NCBI GenBank assembly: GCA_023935145.1
Contig: CM043699.1
Coordinates: forward strand, 132,315,536 to 132,379,535
From: Bretschneidera sinensis
Taxonomy: Eukaryota; Streptophyta; Magnoliopsida; Brassicales; Akaniaceae
Direction of reading: 5' to 3'
DNA: 64,000 nucleotides
In this document: one piece after another, positions 44,252-56,535 of the stretch
Layout of the letters: each line of letters begins with the position of its first letter
Numbering within the stretch: the stretch's first letter is position 1
Translations under genes and position numbers: made by a program
The notes under the pieces: model-generated
What the model was told of the DNA's origin: nothing
Seen by the model: the letters and a program-made list of their open reading frames with translations, nothing else
Database searches by the model: none

Positions 44252-47200
44252 ATTCTACCCAACTTATAAAAATCTCGTCCCCGAAATTTCCTTACCAAAC
44301 TGGGGGTACTCTTTCCTCATTCTTACCTCATGCTCCGAAGTAATTTATTCAAAGTCTTTGTTTTGCAATAATATTTGAATCAAAGGAATAACTTTATTAC
44401 GCAAGACTTGTTCCTTTCTGTCTAGAATTCTGACCGATACTTGCATAAAGGTCAAATCTTCCTAAAGTTCTACAATTTGATTTGGAATACTATAGGATTC
44501 ATCATGTAAGTGCTTTCCGAAAAGTGAAACCTGAAATATGTTATGTAATTCCTTTAACTCTAGAGGCAATTCCAGGCTATATACAAGTAGCCTAACTTTC
44601 TCAATAACCTTATAAGGTCCCACATACCCCATACTTAATTTTTTTTTGGACCCTCGACACACCTTTTCATAGAGATATTTTCAAATACACCCAATCATCT
44701 ACTTGAAATTCAAGAGGTCTTCCCAACATATAACAGTTCTACACCTCCTACCATACAATGTCTCAATCGGTGCCATTCCAATACTAGATTGATGTTGATT
44801 ATTATAAGCAGATTCAATCAATGGCAAGTAAGCATCCCAACTTACTGAGAAACTCATCACATTTGTCCTTATCATATATTCTGGTACTCTAATAATCCTT
44901 TTTGTCTGCTCATCTGTTTGAGGATAAAAAATTATAATAAACTACAACTGTGTACACATGGCTTTCTGAAAGCCTCTCCAAAACCAAGATGTAAATCTAG
45001 CATCTCTATTTGACACTATGCTCAGTAGTACTCCATGTAACCTCACAATCTCAGCTATGTACAGTTTAACCATTTTTTTTAGGATTCCAATTAGTTTTAA
45101 TTGGAAGAAATTGAAATGACTTAGAAAGTCTATCTACTATCACTTACACTGTACTGTGATCTCTCTGTTTATGGAAAAATCCAGAAACAAAATTCATACT
45201 CATATTTTTCTATGGTCATTTCAGCACATGAAGAAACTATAGTAAGCCTCTCGGCTGTTTGTTCTCTGACTTCACTTGCTGACAAACCAAACATCTAAAA
45301 ATATATTAAGCTACATCCCTCTTCAATTTTGACCACCAGTAATTCTATCTCAATCTTCTGTACATCTTATTGTTACTTGGTTACATCGAATATACATCAT
45401 CATATGCCTTTCTCAATATCTCATTTCTCAACTCAGCATTATTGGGAACACAAATCCTATGTTTCAATACCAAAATATCTTCATTTCTAATTTTTGAACT
45501 CATATTTCTTTCTACTAAGCATTTCCTGCTTAATCTTATCTATTTCCTCATCTCTACCTTGCATTTCTAACAAGTATTTTACTATGGATGACTGTACAAC
45601 CATATTTGCTAACAATAATCTTCTATCACTGGTATTTAACTTCATTTTCATCTCTTTTAAATCTATTATCAATTTCACATCATGACTCTCAATAGCAGTT
45701 AATCTTCTTGTAGATTTTCTACTCAATACATCCGTTACCACATTTGTCTTTCCTCGATGATAGTGAATTTATATAATCATAGTCACTAATTAACTACATC
45801 CACTACATTTGTCTCAAATTCAACTCTCTCTAGGCAAGTAAGTATGTAAAACTCTTGTGATCAGTAAATATCTCACAAGTGGTTCCATACAGATAATGTC
45901 TCCAAACCTTCAAAGCAAATACTATGGCAGCTAACTCTAAGTCATGGGTAGGGTAATTTCTCTCATGATTCCTCAATTGCCTAAAAGCATATGCCATTAC
46001 CTTCCCATGTTACATCAACACACATCCCAACTCTTGATGGGATGCATCACTATACACTACAAATCCTTCATCACCATAAAGAAGCACCAATACTGGAGCT
46101 GTGGTCAATTTCTCCTTTAGTAATTAGAAACTTTTCTCACATTTCCTAGACCATACAAATCTCACATCGTTCCTGGTCAATCTAGTCAACAGTACTACAA
46201 TAATAGAAAAATTCTAAACGAATCTTCTATAATAACCAGCTAACCTCAAGAAGATTCTAATCTCAGTCACATTAGTTGGTCTCCCCCAACTTAACATTGC
46301 CTCTACCTTTTGTGGATCAATTATTGTATCATCTCCATATATTATATGCCCCAAGAAAGTTATTTCATTCAGCCAAAATTCACATTTAGGAAATTATAGC
46401 ATACAATCTCTCTCTCCTGAAAATCTCCAATATAGTTTCTAAATGTTTTATATACTCTTCCTTAGTCTTAAAATAAATTAGGATATCATCAATGAATATC
46501 ATCATAAACTTATCAAGAAATGGTTTAGATACTCTATTCATCAAGTTCATAAATGTTGCTAAAGACTTAGTCAACCCAAATGGCATCACAAGAAACTCCT
46601 AGTGACCATAACATGTCCTACAAGTAGTCTTAGATATGTCTCATTCTTTTATTCTCAATTGGTGATAACTTGATTTTAGGTCTATCTTAGAAAATATCCT
46701 TGCTCTCTGCAGCTTCTCAAATAAATCATCTATCCTGGGTAAAGGATATTTGTTCTAAATGGTTATCTTATTCAACTATTTTTAGTCTATACACAATCTC
46801 ATCGTTCAATATTTCTTCTTCATAAACAACACAGGGGCTTTCCATGGTGACACATTTGGTCGAATAATTTGCTTATCTAGCAACTCCTGAAGCTGAACTT
46901 TCAATTCTCTCAACTTAGCTGGTGCCATTTTATAAGGTGCTATAGATATGGGTGCTGGTCCTGGCATCACCTCAATAGAAAACCCAAGGTAAACCAGTTA
47001 ACTCCTTAGGGAATACATCATAAAAAATCTTTCACTGTTAAGATTTCTTCTAACTTTCTATCTTCCTTTCTAGGATTCACAACATATGCTAAATACCCCT
47101 CACAACCATTCCTCAGAAATTTGCTAGTAATCAAGGCACAAATAAGACAGTTGGCAAGTATCTTACGTTCTTATTGAAAGTTAAACTCCTCTTGTCCTGG

Positions 47201-47890
47201 TATCTTGAACACCACATTTTTCTTAAAATAATCAACCCAGACATGATACACCGACAACCAATTTATCTCCAAAAATCAAATCAAAATCAACCATATTCAA
47301 AGATAATAAATCGACTTCAAAATCTCTATCACTGATACGAATCACATAACCCTTGTAAACATTTATGATTATCACTCTATCTCTAGTGGGAACTTCAACA
47401 ATAATATTATGCATCAAAGAACTAATACATGCATCAATAGACTTCATGAATACATTGGATGCAAAAGGATGGGTTGCATTAGGATCAATTAATAATCTAG
47501 CATGTATATCAAGACTAGATATTGTACCCATAATAATATCAGGAGTAGTTTAGGCATCCTGCTAGATCAATACCTAAATTATACTCTCTCTGGATTGCAT
47601 CTGATTACCTCGCCCTCTTTCAGTAACTGCTCTTCTGCCTTTGCCCCGCATACTTCTTGATCCACCATCTCTTTCCACCTGTCTTTTTTCAACACCTCAA
47701 GCACTTATCTCAACAGATTTCCCCTTGGTGGCATACTTACTCCTCTACCATAACTTCTAGTTCCCACAGATTGTCTCCCAAATCTAGGGGTCCCACCAAC
47801 ATTACTTTGAACTACTAAAGCAATAGATTTTGCTTGCTTCTGGCTCTGCATTACAGTTCCCTGTAACAAGGAATGCCCTCTCTGGGGTCT
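44252..47890 (-). pseudogene. Broken pol of Gypsy B
   Basis: Minus-strand pieces from the 5' side: a CCHC-less linker and gag end (about 47890-47705), protease (47531-47232; LLIDPNATHPFAS in place of the usual D-S-G-A-T-H), reverse transcriptase (46589-46386 and flanks; MMPFGLTKSLATFMNLMNRV, MIFIDDILIYFKT), RNase H and integrase remnants (45741-45487; VTDVLSRKS), and the integrase tail (44662-44462; GYVGPYKVIEKV and LHNIFQVSLF). Many stops are present. Protease Asp is followed by Pro-Asn instead of Ser/Thr-Gly, so it is dead even locally. Confidence 0.85.
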
Positions 47891-50241
47891 TGTAACGACC
47901 CATCCCGGGTTGGCCACCCCCGAGACGGCATCATTATATTTTGAAAATCCCAGCACGACACGTATATGCAACAATAAAAATAATACTAACAAAAATTCTT
48001 TTACATCAATCCTCAACCCTCATCAGGAGAGTTACATCAATCTGATCTTTAAACATTAGATACAAAGTAAAATGCATGAATATTTACAAATAAATTTTTA
48101 TTTTCTTTTCCTATTAATCTGAGGATGTTGACACGTACATGACTTACAGAAAATGATTTCTTCTAAACCTCAACTCACAAAACTATTTGTCAAGCCTGCC
48201 ACCTGAAATCATTGCACAATAAGAATTGAGCTTCACAAGCTTAGTGAATTAAATTTACTAGAAGTACTCATTTGTATGAAATTTTTTTTAATATTTAAAT
48301 CAATATATATCTCATACAGTTGATACTAGTACTCTACTATCACTACGCATGTCATCATATCCATTCTCTATCAATCTTTTTCTCTTATTTATTGGATCAC
48401 CTTAAGCCCATCAATTATCTTATAATTACCTTGTAATGAGGTTCACATCATAATCTCTATCATTTAGATGGTTTTTATCACCATAACTGCCTCTCTATGA
48501 AAATCATCCATCTACAAATAAATTCACAATCACACACCACACCTCAGCATTTCAATAATCTTATCACCATAATTGTCTCTCTCTGTGAGACTCATTCATC
48601 TATGATTTAATTCACAATAATACACCACCTCAGCATTTCAATAATGCAAGCAATAATTAAAACATATGCAATGCATGAATGATTATGATGGGAGCGTCTT
48701 CCCACCTGTCGACAGGTTTTTATTATCTTAGACCGGCCTCTTTCCGGTTCTTTATAGCTTATCCCGACTGTAATTTATTTCCAGTATATACTGACTGTCA
48801 CGGTGTCCCTTGTTTTTCCAGCGTATACCGGCTGTCATGGTTATTCCATTAGACCGACCCCTTCTCTGTTCTTTCGGTTATATTATTAAATGCATATGCA
48901 CATGAACAATAATATGAAAATATGCATATGAACAGTAATATAAAAATCACATGAACTCAAATATCTAAATTGACTATCCTGATTTTTCTTAAATTATATT
49001 AAAATTCCACTAACATCCTCTTATCCCAAATCACATTAAATCATCCATTAAAACTTATCAAGATCCACTAAATTTCATCCTAAATCTCATCAAATAATCC
49101 ATCAAAGTTTGTTAAGATTCATTAAAATTTATCTCCTCAAAATTTGTATCAAAACATAACCCATAGCGCATCAAGAATTTCACTTATCGCTATTATTATT
49201 AAATCAACCCATTATTATTAAATCAACTCATTATTCTAATAATGTTTTTTCTCACATAATATTTTTTCTACAGTCCAATTTTCACATCATATCTATCAAC
49301 CAAATATTTATTTATCATCAAAACCTAAGCTAATAATTTATCTTAATATTATCACTAGACATTTGATTTTTATTTAGACTACTTAAAGTAAATCCAACTC
49401 ACCACGTAGCTCTTAAAGCTACCCGTGGATCATCTTCTTGCCTTTCCCGTTTCTCACAGAAATTCCTCTGGTTGTAGATCGTCAACACCTGACATAATAT
49501 TTGTATTCAATTTCTAATTATTTCTTCATTTCTTTGTAAACCACACATTTGAAAATTCCCACTTTGAATTTAGAGAAATTTTAAAAATGCTAAAAATTCA
49601 AAAATAAACACTACATTATTACCTTCTGCTTTTCTGATAGCTATTCATGACTCTCTATGAAATTCCTCAGTAAACCCCTTAAAAAATTTTCTCTTCCAAC
49701 TTTTCTTTAAATTCCCAAGTGTCTAAGGAAAACGAGTAATTTAAAGGAACTATGAAATTAGTTAAGAATTTTTACAATTGCAATATATATATATATATAT
49801 AACACAAACCAAATTTACCTTTTTAAAAAAAAATCTACAGCCCCCCTATCCAAAGTCTTCCACGTTTTGAGGTGCTGGAGGGCACTTGTAAGTTTGGCAT
49901 CAAATTGGGCAGCAGGTGCTGCCACCTGCTACCACACATGTGTACAATTTTTTTTTTCTTCCTTCTTCTTTCTTCTTTCTTTTGGGATGTTCGCGTCCCA
50001 GAATTTTTTTATTATTTTATTATTAGTATTATTATTTTTATTTTTCTTCTTCTTTCTTTTGCCGCTCTTTGAACATTCTGGATTTTTTTTGTCTTTTTCT
50101 ATTTGGGAAATAAACATCCTTTTTTTATTCTGGGACATAAGCATCTTTTTTTTAACATTTAAAATACATGTAGTATTTGAACTCTATACCTTATTTATTA
50201 AATTACTTCTTTACCCTTATTGTACAAATACGAGTATTATA
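47891..50241 (-). mobile_element. Solo LTR (D) of a Gypsy B relative, inserted in Gypsy B
   Basis: It starts TGTAACGACCCATCCCGGG and ends GAGTATTATA, 2351 bp long, with a perfect GGTCT duplication on both sides (47886-47890 and 50242-50246). It is similar to the Gypsy B LTR over its length but has its own differences, including fewer minisatellite units (48700-48870). No internal region is present, so recombination between LTRs has removed it. The end CA has changed to TA. Confidence 0.88.
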
Positions 50242-50302
50242 GGTCTCCCACCTTGTACACTCATACTACCACTACCTCTAGAACCTTCATGTCTATGTCT
50301 CT

Positions 50303-51250
50303 TCAACCACTCTTTCTCTCAACCTTACACTCTATCACATTTTTCTCAATTTGAAGTGCTATATCCACCAACTTGACATAATTCATATGCCTTATGTAAG
50401 ATAGTTTCGATTTAATCTCAAAATGCAGTCCATCTATGAACCTCTTACACTTTTTCTCCCCTAGGTCTACCATTTTTGGTACAAATCTCGACAAAGCCAC
50501 AAAGCTTCTATCATAATGAGACATAGCCAATATATTTATTTTCCTTAAATAATTAAAATTTCTCTCTTGTTGGGCTCTAAAGGTATAAGTAAAGTATTTA
50601 CCAAGGAAAATCTCCTTAAACCTATTCCAGGTTAAGGGTCTATCAACATATGCACTTACCCTGGGAAGAGTATCCTCCTGCCATTCTAAAGCTTCTCCTT
50701 CTAACTCAAACGAAGCAAAGGCGACCATCTGTCTGTCAGTCACTAGTAAAGTACCAAATAATCTCTCTACATGTTTTACTTATAGCTCAAGCTCAAAAGG
50801 ATTCATAGATCCTTTAGACAACAAAGCATTCAACTTAATATTTTTAACAAAACAATCTCTCTGCATCTCGTGTATAAACTCACCTTTCCCTTTTGAGCAT
50901 TTACCATTATTGGATTTATAACCACCTCAGGAACTGTTCTAGTTTGTTCATCAAGTCTATGCTATAGACTATCAACTCTATTATTTGTTACATTCATTTT
51001 CTCAAGAGCATGAGCAAGAGTTTCTCTTAGCTCATTTCTTTCAACTCTAGATTCTCTCATACCCCTACTAGTATCAATTATACTATCAATCCTTTCCCTT
51101 CTAGGAAACTCGCTCTAACTCAGTCTTCCATCTCAACCTCAGCTCGTTTAAAAATTGGGGCCTACCACGTCCTCTCAAGTCAACAACTCTAACTCTAGCT
51201 CTAGTACGTCCATGTGTCATCCTCAAACTTTCATTAAAATATAATTTATT
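50303..51250 (-). pseudogene. Gag of Gypsy B
   Basis: The clearest piece (50743-50303) has the Retrotrans_gag core: MVAFASFELEGEALEWQED, TWNRFKEIFLGKYFTYTF, then a YDRSFVALSRFVP stretch, KCKRFIDGLHFEIKSKLSY and so on. Further gag N-terminal sequence to about 51250 is broken by stops. The solo LTR insertion separates it from the protease. Confidence 0.8.
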
Positions 51251-51303
51251 TTAATCTTCCACTTTCTTTCTTTTTATGCATTCTACATAATCATAAAACC
51301 TAA

Positions 51304-51316
51304 GGCTCTGATACCA
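51304..51316 (-). other. Primer-binding site of Gypsy B (tRNA-Met)
   Basis: The minus strand reads TGGTATCAGAGCC, four bases after the LTR end, a spacing common in plant chromoviruses. Confidence 0.85.
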
Positions 51317-51320
51317 AAAT

Positions 51321-51596
51321 TGTAACGACCCATCTCGGGTTGGGCACCCTTGAGATGTGTCGTCACTTTTCGAAATCCCAGCACGACACATATATGCAAC
51401 AATATAAAAACATCAACTGAAATTATATATATCTATACATCAATCCTCAACCCTCAATAGGGGAGTTACATCATTCAGATCCCAACTGAACATTATTTTA
51501 TTCAATAATAAATCTTTTATGTATATATTATTTTATTTCCATGTAATATCTATCAAATTATTTATTTACTCTTACTTTAAGAACACAAGTATTACA
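51321..51596 (-). repeat. 5' LTR of Gypsy B, internally deleted
   Basis: Only 276 bp long, against about 2.0 kb for the left LTR. Its first about 170 bases match the start of the left LTR (35708 on), then from about 51494 it jumps to match the last about 100 bases (44148-44251). Roughly 1.7 kb, including the minisatellite, is deleted. Confidence 0.88.
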
Positions 51597-51601
51597 TAGA
51601 C

Positions 51602-52680
51602 ATAACAGTAGCTTGGTGGGTATTGGAATTAGAGAGAACTTATTTTAGGAGTGCTTCAAGATCACCAGCCAAAAAGGTGGGTGTAAATAAACCATTTTGA
51701 GAACCTTCATAGGCAACAACAGTGGTGAACCAAGTTTCAGAGTTGAAAGGTTATTGTGCATCGAGTCTAGACTGATTATCTTGCGTAAAACTACTTTTCG
51801 ACAGTCGGATGAGACAATATGCAAGAAAATGACCATTCTGATGACAATACCGACAAACCTCATTTGGACAATCTGCAACAAAATGTCTAGGTTTTTTATA
51901 ATAGTGACAAGTCTTCTGATTTCGGGAAAAACAAGCAGCAGGGGTGGCAAGTATAGTATCGGTGTGTTGAGATCGAAATGTACCAAGACTAGTTTCTTCA
52001 TAAATCAATTTAGAAACTACACTTTCAAGAGTAGGAAGAGGTGTGCGATAAAGAAGAGAGGCTCTCACAGATTCAAAATCATTAGTCAAAGATATCAAAA
52101 GCTGAATCAAGTGCATATTATTATGATAACCTCTAAACTTATCAGCATCAACAATATGAGTCCAAATAGGCTCAGAAAGCTCTGATTGATCTTGCACAGA
52201 ATGCATCTCAGCAAGAAAATCAGTTATAGATTGTCCAAGGGTTTATTTCATATTATAGAGCTTACCTAAAAGTTGGTACTGATGAGTAAGATCAGTAGTA
52301 GTATAACGTTGGGCTAACAAGTTCCAAACCTCTTTAGCAGTTTCATAACGACCAAACTGACAATTAATGGATGAGAGAGAGGTGTTGCCGAACCATGTAA
52401 TTGATGATTTTTACTATCCCATTCTTCCAACTGATCGGCAAATTTTTCAGCAGTTTCTACGTATGTACGAAAAGGAATCTGAATACAACCAATAACAGAT
52501 CGCCAAAGCTTATGATATTTTACAAAACTACGCATAGTATGCACCCAAGTATGATAATTAAAGCTATTTAAAACAGTCTGAATAGATTGTACAACATCAA
52601 ATTTTTCAAGAATGTGAGTCAAAATGCCATAACAAAGAGAGCAGAATAATGGGAGCAAAATCGGAGAAAACAAACCTCAC
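51602..52680 (-). pseudogene. Gag of Copia A
   Basis: Minus-strand pieces: N-terminal gag (52673-52314; KFDVVQSIQTVLNSFNYHTW, RSVIGCIQIPF), then 52206-51751 (KFRGYHNNMHLIQLLISL, a CHYYKKPRHFVADC knuckle and CRYCHQNGHFLAYC). The second knuckle is intact and the first has lost its usual spacing (CHYYKK in place of C-x2-C). The pieces are out of frame with each other. Confidence 0.82.
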
Positions 52681-53120
52681 AATCAAAAAGTGCACGTAAA
52701 AAACACCTTAGAAACTGATTTGACAAATACAAAAAACCAATGAAAAAAACTCTCTGAACTGGTCAGGCAAAGTTTTTTATCAATGCAAAAAAAAAAAACA
52801 AAAAAATCCACGAACACAATTACCGGTAACCCACGCTTACCGTACCACGACAAGAAAAGCAAAGTCACAATTGCACAAAAAGATGGCACCACAATAATAA
52901 AAGCCAAGTCACAAAAGATCTGTGCCAAAAAAACCATGTTGCAATAAATCCCAAAACACCCCCCACACACAATTACCAACCCATATAATGCATAGCAAAT
53001 TGGCGATAAAAAAAGATTAGAAAAACTGTGCTGTTTGATTTCGATGAGAACAATAAAAAAAAATAAGAATCGGCTGACGGTGACTTGATTCGGAATTAAA
53101 GAAATTAGGGCTGTGATACC

Positions 53121-53306
53121 CTTAGAGAATAAGAAAATATAGTTTTAAAAGAGAAAAATTGTATGTAGTGTATTGGATTAATAAATATACAACAATATAA
53201 ATAATGATAAAAAAAACTAATTATAATAAAAATAAAGTTTCCTAATTATAATAGAAATATAGTTTCTTAATTATATTCTATACAGTTTCATAATTATATT
53301 CTAACA
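53121..53306 (-). repeat. 5' LTR of Copia A
   Basis: Starts within CCCTTAGAGAATAAG, where the first two bases of the LTR and the end of the primer site are altered, and ends TTCTAACA before the GGTTT duplication. It has a short internal duplication (AGTTTCCTAATTATAATAGA block) absent from the left LTR. Confidence 0.85.
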
Positions 53307-53311
53307 GGTTT

Positions 53312-53724
53312 ATTCTGGAACCAATATATATGATAGTTAATCACTTAATTTTGTACGTTGTTGGACTTTTTTTTTATATGTATCAAACTATGTGTATGTT
53401 ATCATTAATATGTTAGAATTTGAAAGATGATTATATGGATGATTGTATTTGTTTATATAATAAACAAGTCGTATCGGGTTGTCATGGTGTATTGTGTCTA
53501 ACAAGATCCATTTATATGTAAATAGGTTTAGTTGTAGCGTGTTGTCATGTTGGGTTTAACACGATCTGTTTATTAAATGAGTTACGCGTGTCGTGTTGTA
53601 TTACCCGTTTAATAAATATGTTGTATTAATGTTGGGTTTTCTTGACATGATTAATAATCATGTCGTGTTCATATTGATCATTTTAATGTTATACCCAACT
53701 TCAACTCAACACAAACTAATGCAT
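53312..53724. repeat. Decayed interspersed repeat with GTCGTGTTG words
   Basis: No gene is seen. About 53465-53700 repeats words such as GTCGTGTTG, GGGTTTAACACGAT and CCCGTTTAATAAATATG, typical of a dispersed plant repeat. Its right edge is where the type G intron sequence begins, so it replaced exon 1 of the pseudogene at 53844. Confidence 0.4.
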
Positions 53725-54028
53725 ACACAACTATATATTTTGAGTTCATTGAACATATATTCATGACAATATGCTAGTAGCTAATTAGTATTTTACAGTC
53801 ACTTCATCATATATATTAAAATATATAAAAATGTGAAGCAGAGAGGAAGGCAAAGAGACAAATGGAGTAGAAGATGCCAAGTACCCAGAAAATGGTAGAT
53901 ATGGAAGACACCATTGGCGCGTTGGATATGGACGGAACCATGGTCCACCCCGGGCCATGTTGTGCATGGTCGTCATGGAGGAGGCGGCCATTGCCCAGTG
54001 CCCACATGGTTGTTTTGTGTCAGACTAA
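53725..54028 (+). pseudogene. Type G glycine-rich protein gene, exon 2 only
   Basis: The 3' part of the intron (53725-53841, sharing ATATATTTTGAGTTCATTGA with the 58.6-kb gene) is kept, then an acceptor. Exon 2, from about 53844, reads EGKETNGVEDAKYPENGRYG, then GYGRNHGPPRAM and a stop at 54026-54028. After GPP the frame is shifted: the neighbouring frame reads HGRHGGGGHCP, the expected Gly-rich stretch and start of a CPHGC module, and the last residues CPHGCF come back in the first frame. So two compensating indels are likely. Exon 1 and the promoter are missing. Confidence 0.75.
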
Positions 54029-54382
54029 TTATTTTGTCAAACACAACCGATTTCAGCTTTACCAATGTTTTACGAAAAATCATTTCAAAAACTATTTAAA
54101 AAGTTATAAATAGTGATTACAACTAAATTTATGAAAATAAACAATTTTAGGAAGACTTGGGATTAATGTTGGGCTTTTGAGTGCTTCTCAAAATAATTAC
54201 CTAATGAGATCCGAGTAGCTTTGGCTTAGTAATCATCTCCGAATCCTTTTTACAACAGCCCAACTTTTTCCCTGCCAATGTAGCAAAAGAAGTAATTACT
54301 CGATGAGTTTACTTACAATTTTGCGGGTAGGGCTCATTCTGTTCATTAAACAAATAAATGTCCAGCTTGTGAAATTAACAAA
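54029..54382. other. AT-rich flank
   Basis: Nothing recognisable; it links the pseudogene exon to the spacer repeat. Confidence 0.3.
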
Positions 54383-54893
54383 AATGGACCAATTTTCTTT
54401 TAATTTGCTTGCTGGACTCATCTTGGGCATGCTCTATCTTGATGAATACAAGCCCTTGATGCTTTAGCCATGAGGCTATTGCTGCATAAACAAGCCTTTA
54501 TTGAGCTTCCTTTTCTTGAACTTTTATTTGTTCTGATCAACTTCAATCAATTTTAAAGTTTTCGGCCTTAGTGGCCCAAAGTTTAAAAGAAAAGATGTGT
54601 CTATTCGTTAACAAACGAAAAAAGGACCATTGGAGATCACAAAGAGGTGGAAAATATGTACACTTGATAGGGGAAAACGTACTATAATTATTTTTCGGTT
54701 CAATAATAGAGAAATTCTCATAATTTAAAACAAATTTTTTTAAAAAAAAAAAAAAGTGGCGCTAGTGGTGCCTCTCTTTAAGAAGAAAAAAATGTTGGAA
54801 GAAAAACAAGAAAGAAAAATAAAAAGAAACAAATAAATATGATAAAAAAATAGTTTATTTTTATTTTTTAATAATTGGAAAGATTTTTATGTT

Positions 54894-54895
<2 letters not shown>
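54383..54895. repeat. Inter-gene spacer of the array unit, copy C
   Basis: Matches 199-800 (CTTGATGCTTTAGCCATGAG, TTATTTTTCGGTTCAATAAT, GCGCTAGTGGTGCC). It is followed by an (AT)n run at 54896-54952. Confidence 0.7.

Positions 54896-54952
<57 letters not shown>
54896..54952. repeat. (AT)n microsatellite
   Basis: A pure TA run of about 57 bp. It lies where spacer copies A and B continue for another 2 kb, so it may mark the edge of a deletion. Confidence 0.9.
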
Positions 54953-54954
<2 letters not shown>

Positions 54955-54979
54955 AAACAACATAATTTTGATGAATTTC

Positions 54980-55580
54980 TATTGAAAATAAAAACATAAT
55001 GTATCACCCAGAAGGAGAAAAATTGGCAAACAAACAATTGGAATAGATTATCGTATAGATGGCAGCAGCAGAGATAGAGCTGATAAAGTTTGACTTGCAA
55101 GTTGCAAAATAAGGCCAGTTGCATGCATGTTTTGATGCCACTATGCAAGCAGGCAGTACGTGTTCTCACAGTGTTGGGCTATATATGGAGTAGTATCTCT
55201 CGAAGTTGGCCATGCTTTAATTTGCACGCTTTGTAAATCATGTGTTCGTTGAAACTAATGTTATGGAGCACTACTTTCGTTTCTTAAACCTATCAATACA
55301 ATTTACTATTATATTATATAATTTTAAGATGAATAGTTTTAGGGGTAAGATGATGAGTTTATACGCTCGTTCAGTCACAAAAAGTCAACCAAGTAAGGTA
55401 ATTAATTATTAACATTAATTTGATTTAATTCATAATTTATTTATTTTTCTTTTACTAATTGGAAGGGGTAATTCAAACTTTAATTTTTTTTCAAAAGAGA
55501 TGCAATTATCGGTTATGTTACTATCAAAGTCACTTCATTAACCCATAATTACCATTCATCAAAGATCCAACATTATTAAT
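54980..55580 (+). pseudogene. Type M unit with promoter and 3' flank but no gene
   Basis: 54980-55135 matches the distal promoter of the type M genes, including TTGACT at 55090-55095 and the GGCAAACAAACAATTGGAAT block. 55213-55580 matches the 3' flank (TTTGCACGCTTTGTAAATCA, TTATGGAGCACTACTTTCG). The core promoter, both exons and the intron are missing; about 80 bases of unrelated sequence stand between. A deletion has removed the gene. Confidence 0.75.
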
Positions 55581-55973
55581 AAAATATGATTTTGCTTTTC
55601 AAAAATAAAAGAATTTCTTGTTATTTTTTACATACTCTAGTATTTGTGTGCTTCGTATAAAATTGTTATTATTAATATATTATTATATAGCATGTAGTCG
55701 TGTATCATTAATTTAACTGTTGCTTCCTCTTGGACATGATCTGGCCCAGCACAAGGTTCTAATGTTGCCTTCTTCCCGAATTTTGTTCTCTTTAAATATA
55801 GAGGGAACCTGAGTTTCAAATTAAGTTCATTTCAATTTTTAAATTGTATTAGACAGATAAGATTATGTCACAAAAAAAAAAATTATATTACATCTAGTGG
55901 CAGATTCAAAAACTTTTGTTAGTAGAGGTGGTATATACACACATTTGTATTATATAACTATATAAATAAACAG

Positions 55974-56004
<31 letters not shown>

Positions 56005-56535
56005 TTAAAAACAAAAGTAATATAAATATTGATACATTTTTTTCACAAAATAAAGATATTTTTGTATTTCTTAACTCGAATATATGCTTTTTTCATTCAG
56101 TTAGAGATCGTTAACATATTCTTTTCATTATAAAAACTAACAAAAAAAAACTTATATACATATATTTTGAAGTTTTGTATTTACTTTAGTGCCTAAAATT
56201 AAGACCGCAAAACGAATCATATTCTCTGCTAAGCACAAAACCGAAAACCTCTTCGAAATTGTGAAGAGATACAATAATTTTTTTTCTTATTGAGATTATC
56301 TATAAGAAGCCATTATCTGTGGGCAAGTTGCTATAATAGTTATTCGAAACAATGATCAAAATGGCTGACAGTTAAGCTTAAAATTTGAATAGTTGCTTTT
56401 AGTTGATCAAAAGTAACTCATCTTAACTGATCAATATGATGGTTCATTTTGGAAGTTATCTCAATGAAGAGCAATATGGTAATCTAATATCATTCAAGAA
56501 ATATAGAAATCAAACAATAAAAAAATAATAGTTAA
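55581..56535. other. AT-rich intergenic sequence
   Basis: No gene is seen. A short (AT)n run lies near 55977-55998. Confidence 0.35.

Larger units (their letters stand above)
35708..51596 (-). mobile_element. Ty3/Gypsy element (B) nested in Copia A
   Basis: Flanked by a perfect TAGAC duplication (35703-35707 and 51597-51601). The LTRs start TGTAACGACCCATCTCGGG and end AGTATTACA. The primer site is at 51304-51316 and the element runs on the minus strand. Gag lies at 50303-51250, interrupted on its pol side by a solo LTR (47891-50241); pol lies at 44252-47890. Its left LTR is interrupted by element C. A GPYKVIEKV integrase tail and the primer type fit a chromovirus such as the Tekay/Del group, which is inference. 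Confidence 0.92.
32440..53306 (-). mobile_element. Old Ty1/Copia element (A), split by nested insertions
   Basis: The left LTR is 32440-32602 and the right LTR 53121-53306. A perfect 5-bp duplication, GGTTT, flanks the whole (32435-32439 and 53307-53311). Pol lies at 32611-35702 and gag at 51602-52680, both on the minus strand. The two are separated by a Gypsy element (35708-51596). Without the insertions the element would be about 5 kb. The primer site (53109-53120, GGTATCACAGCC on the minus strand) has changed. LTR copies differ visibly, so the insertion is old. Confidence 0.92.
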
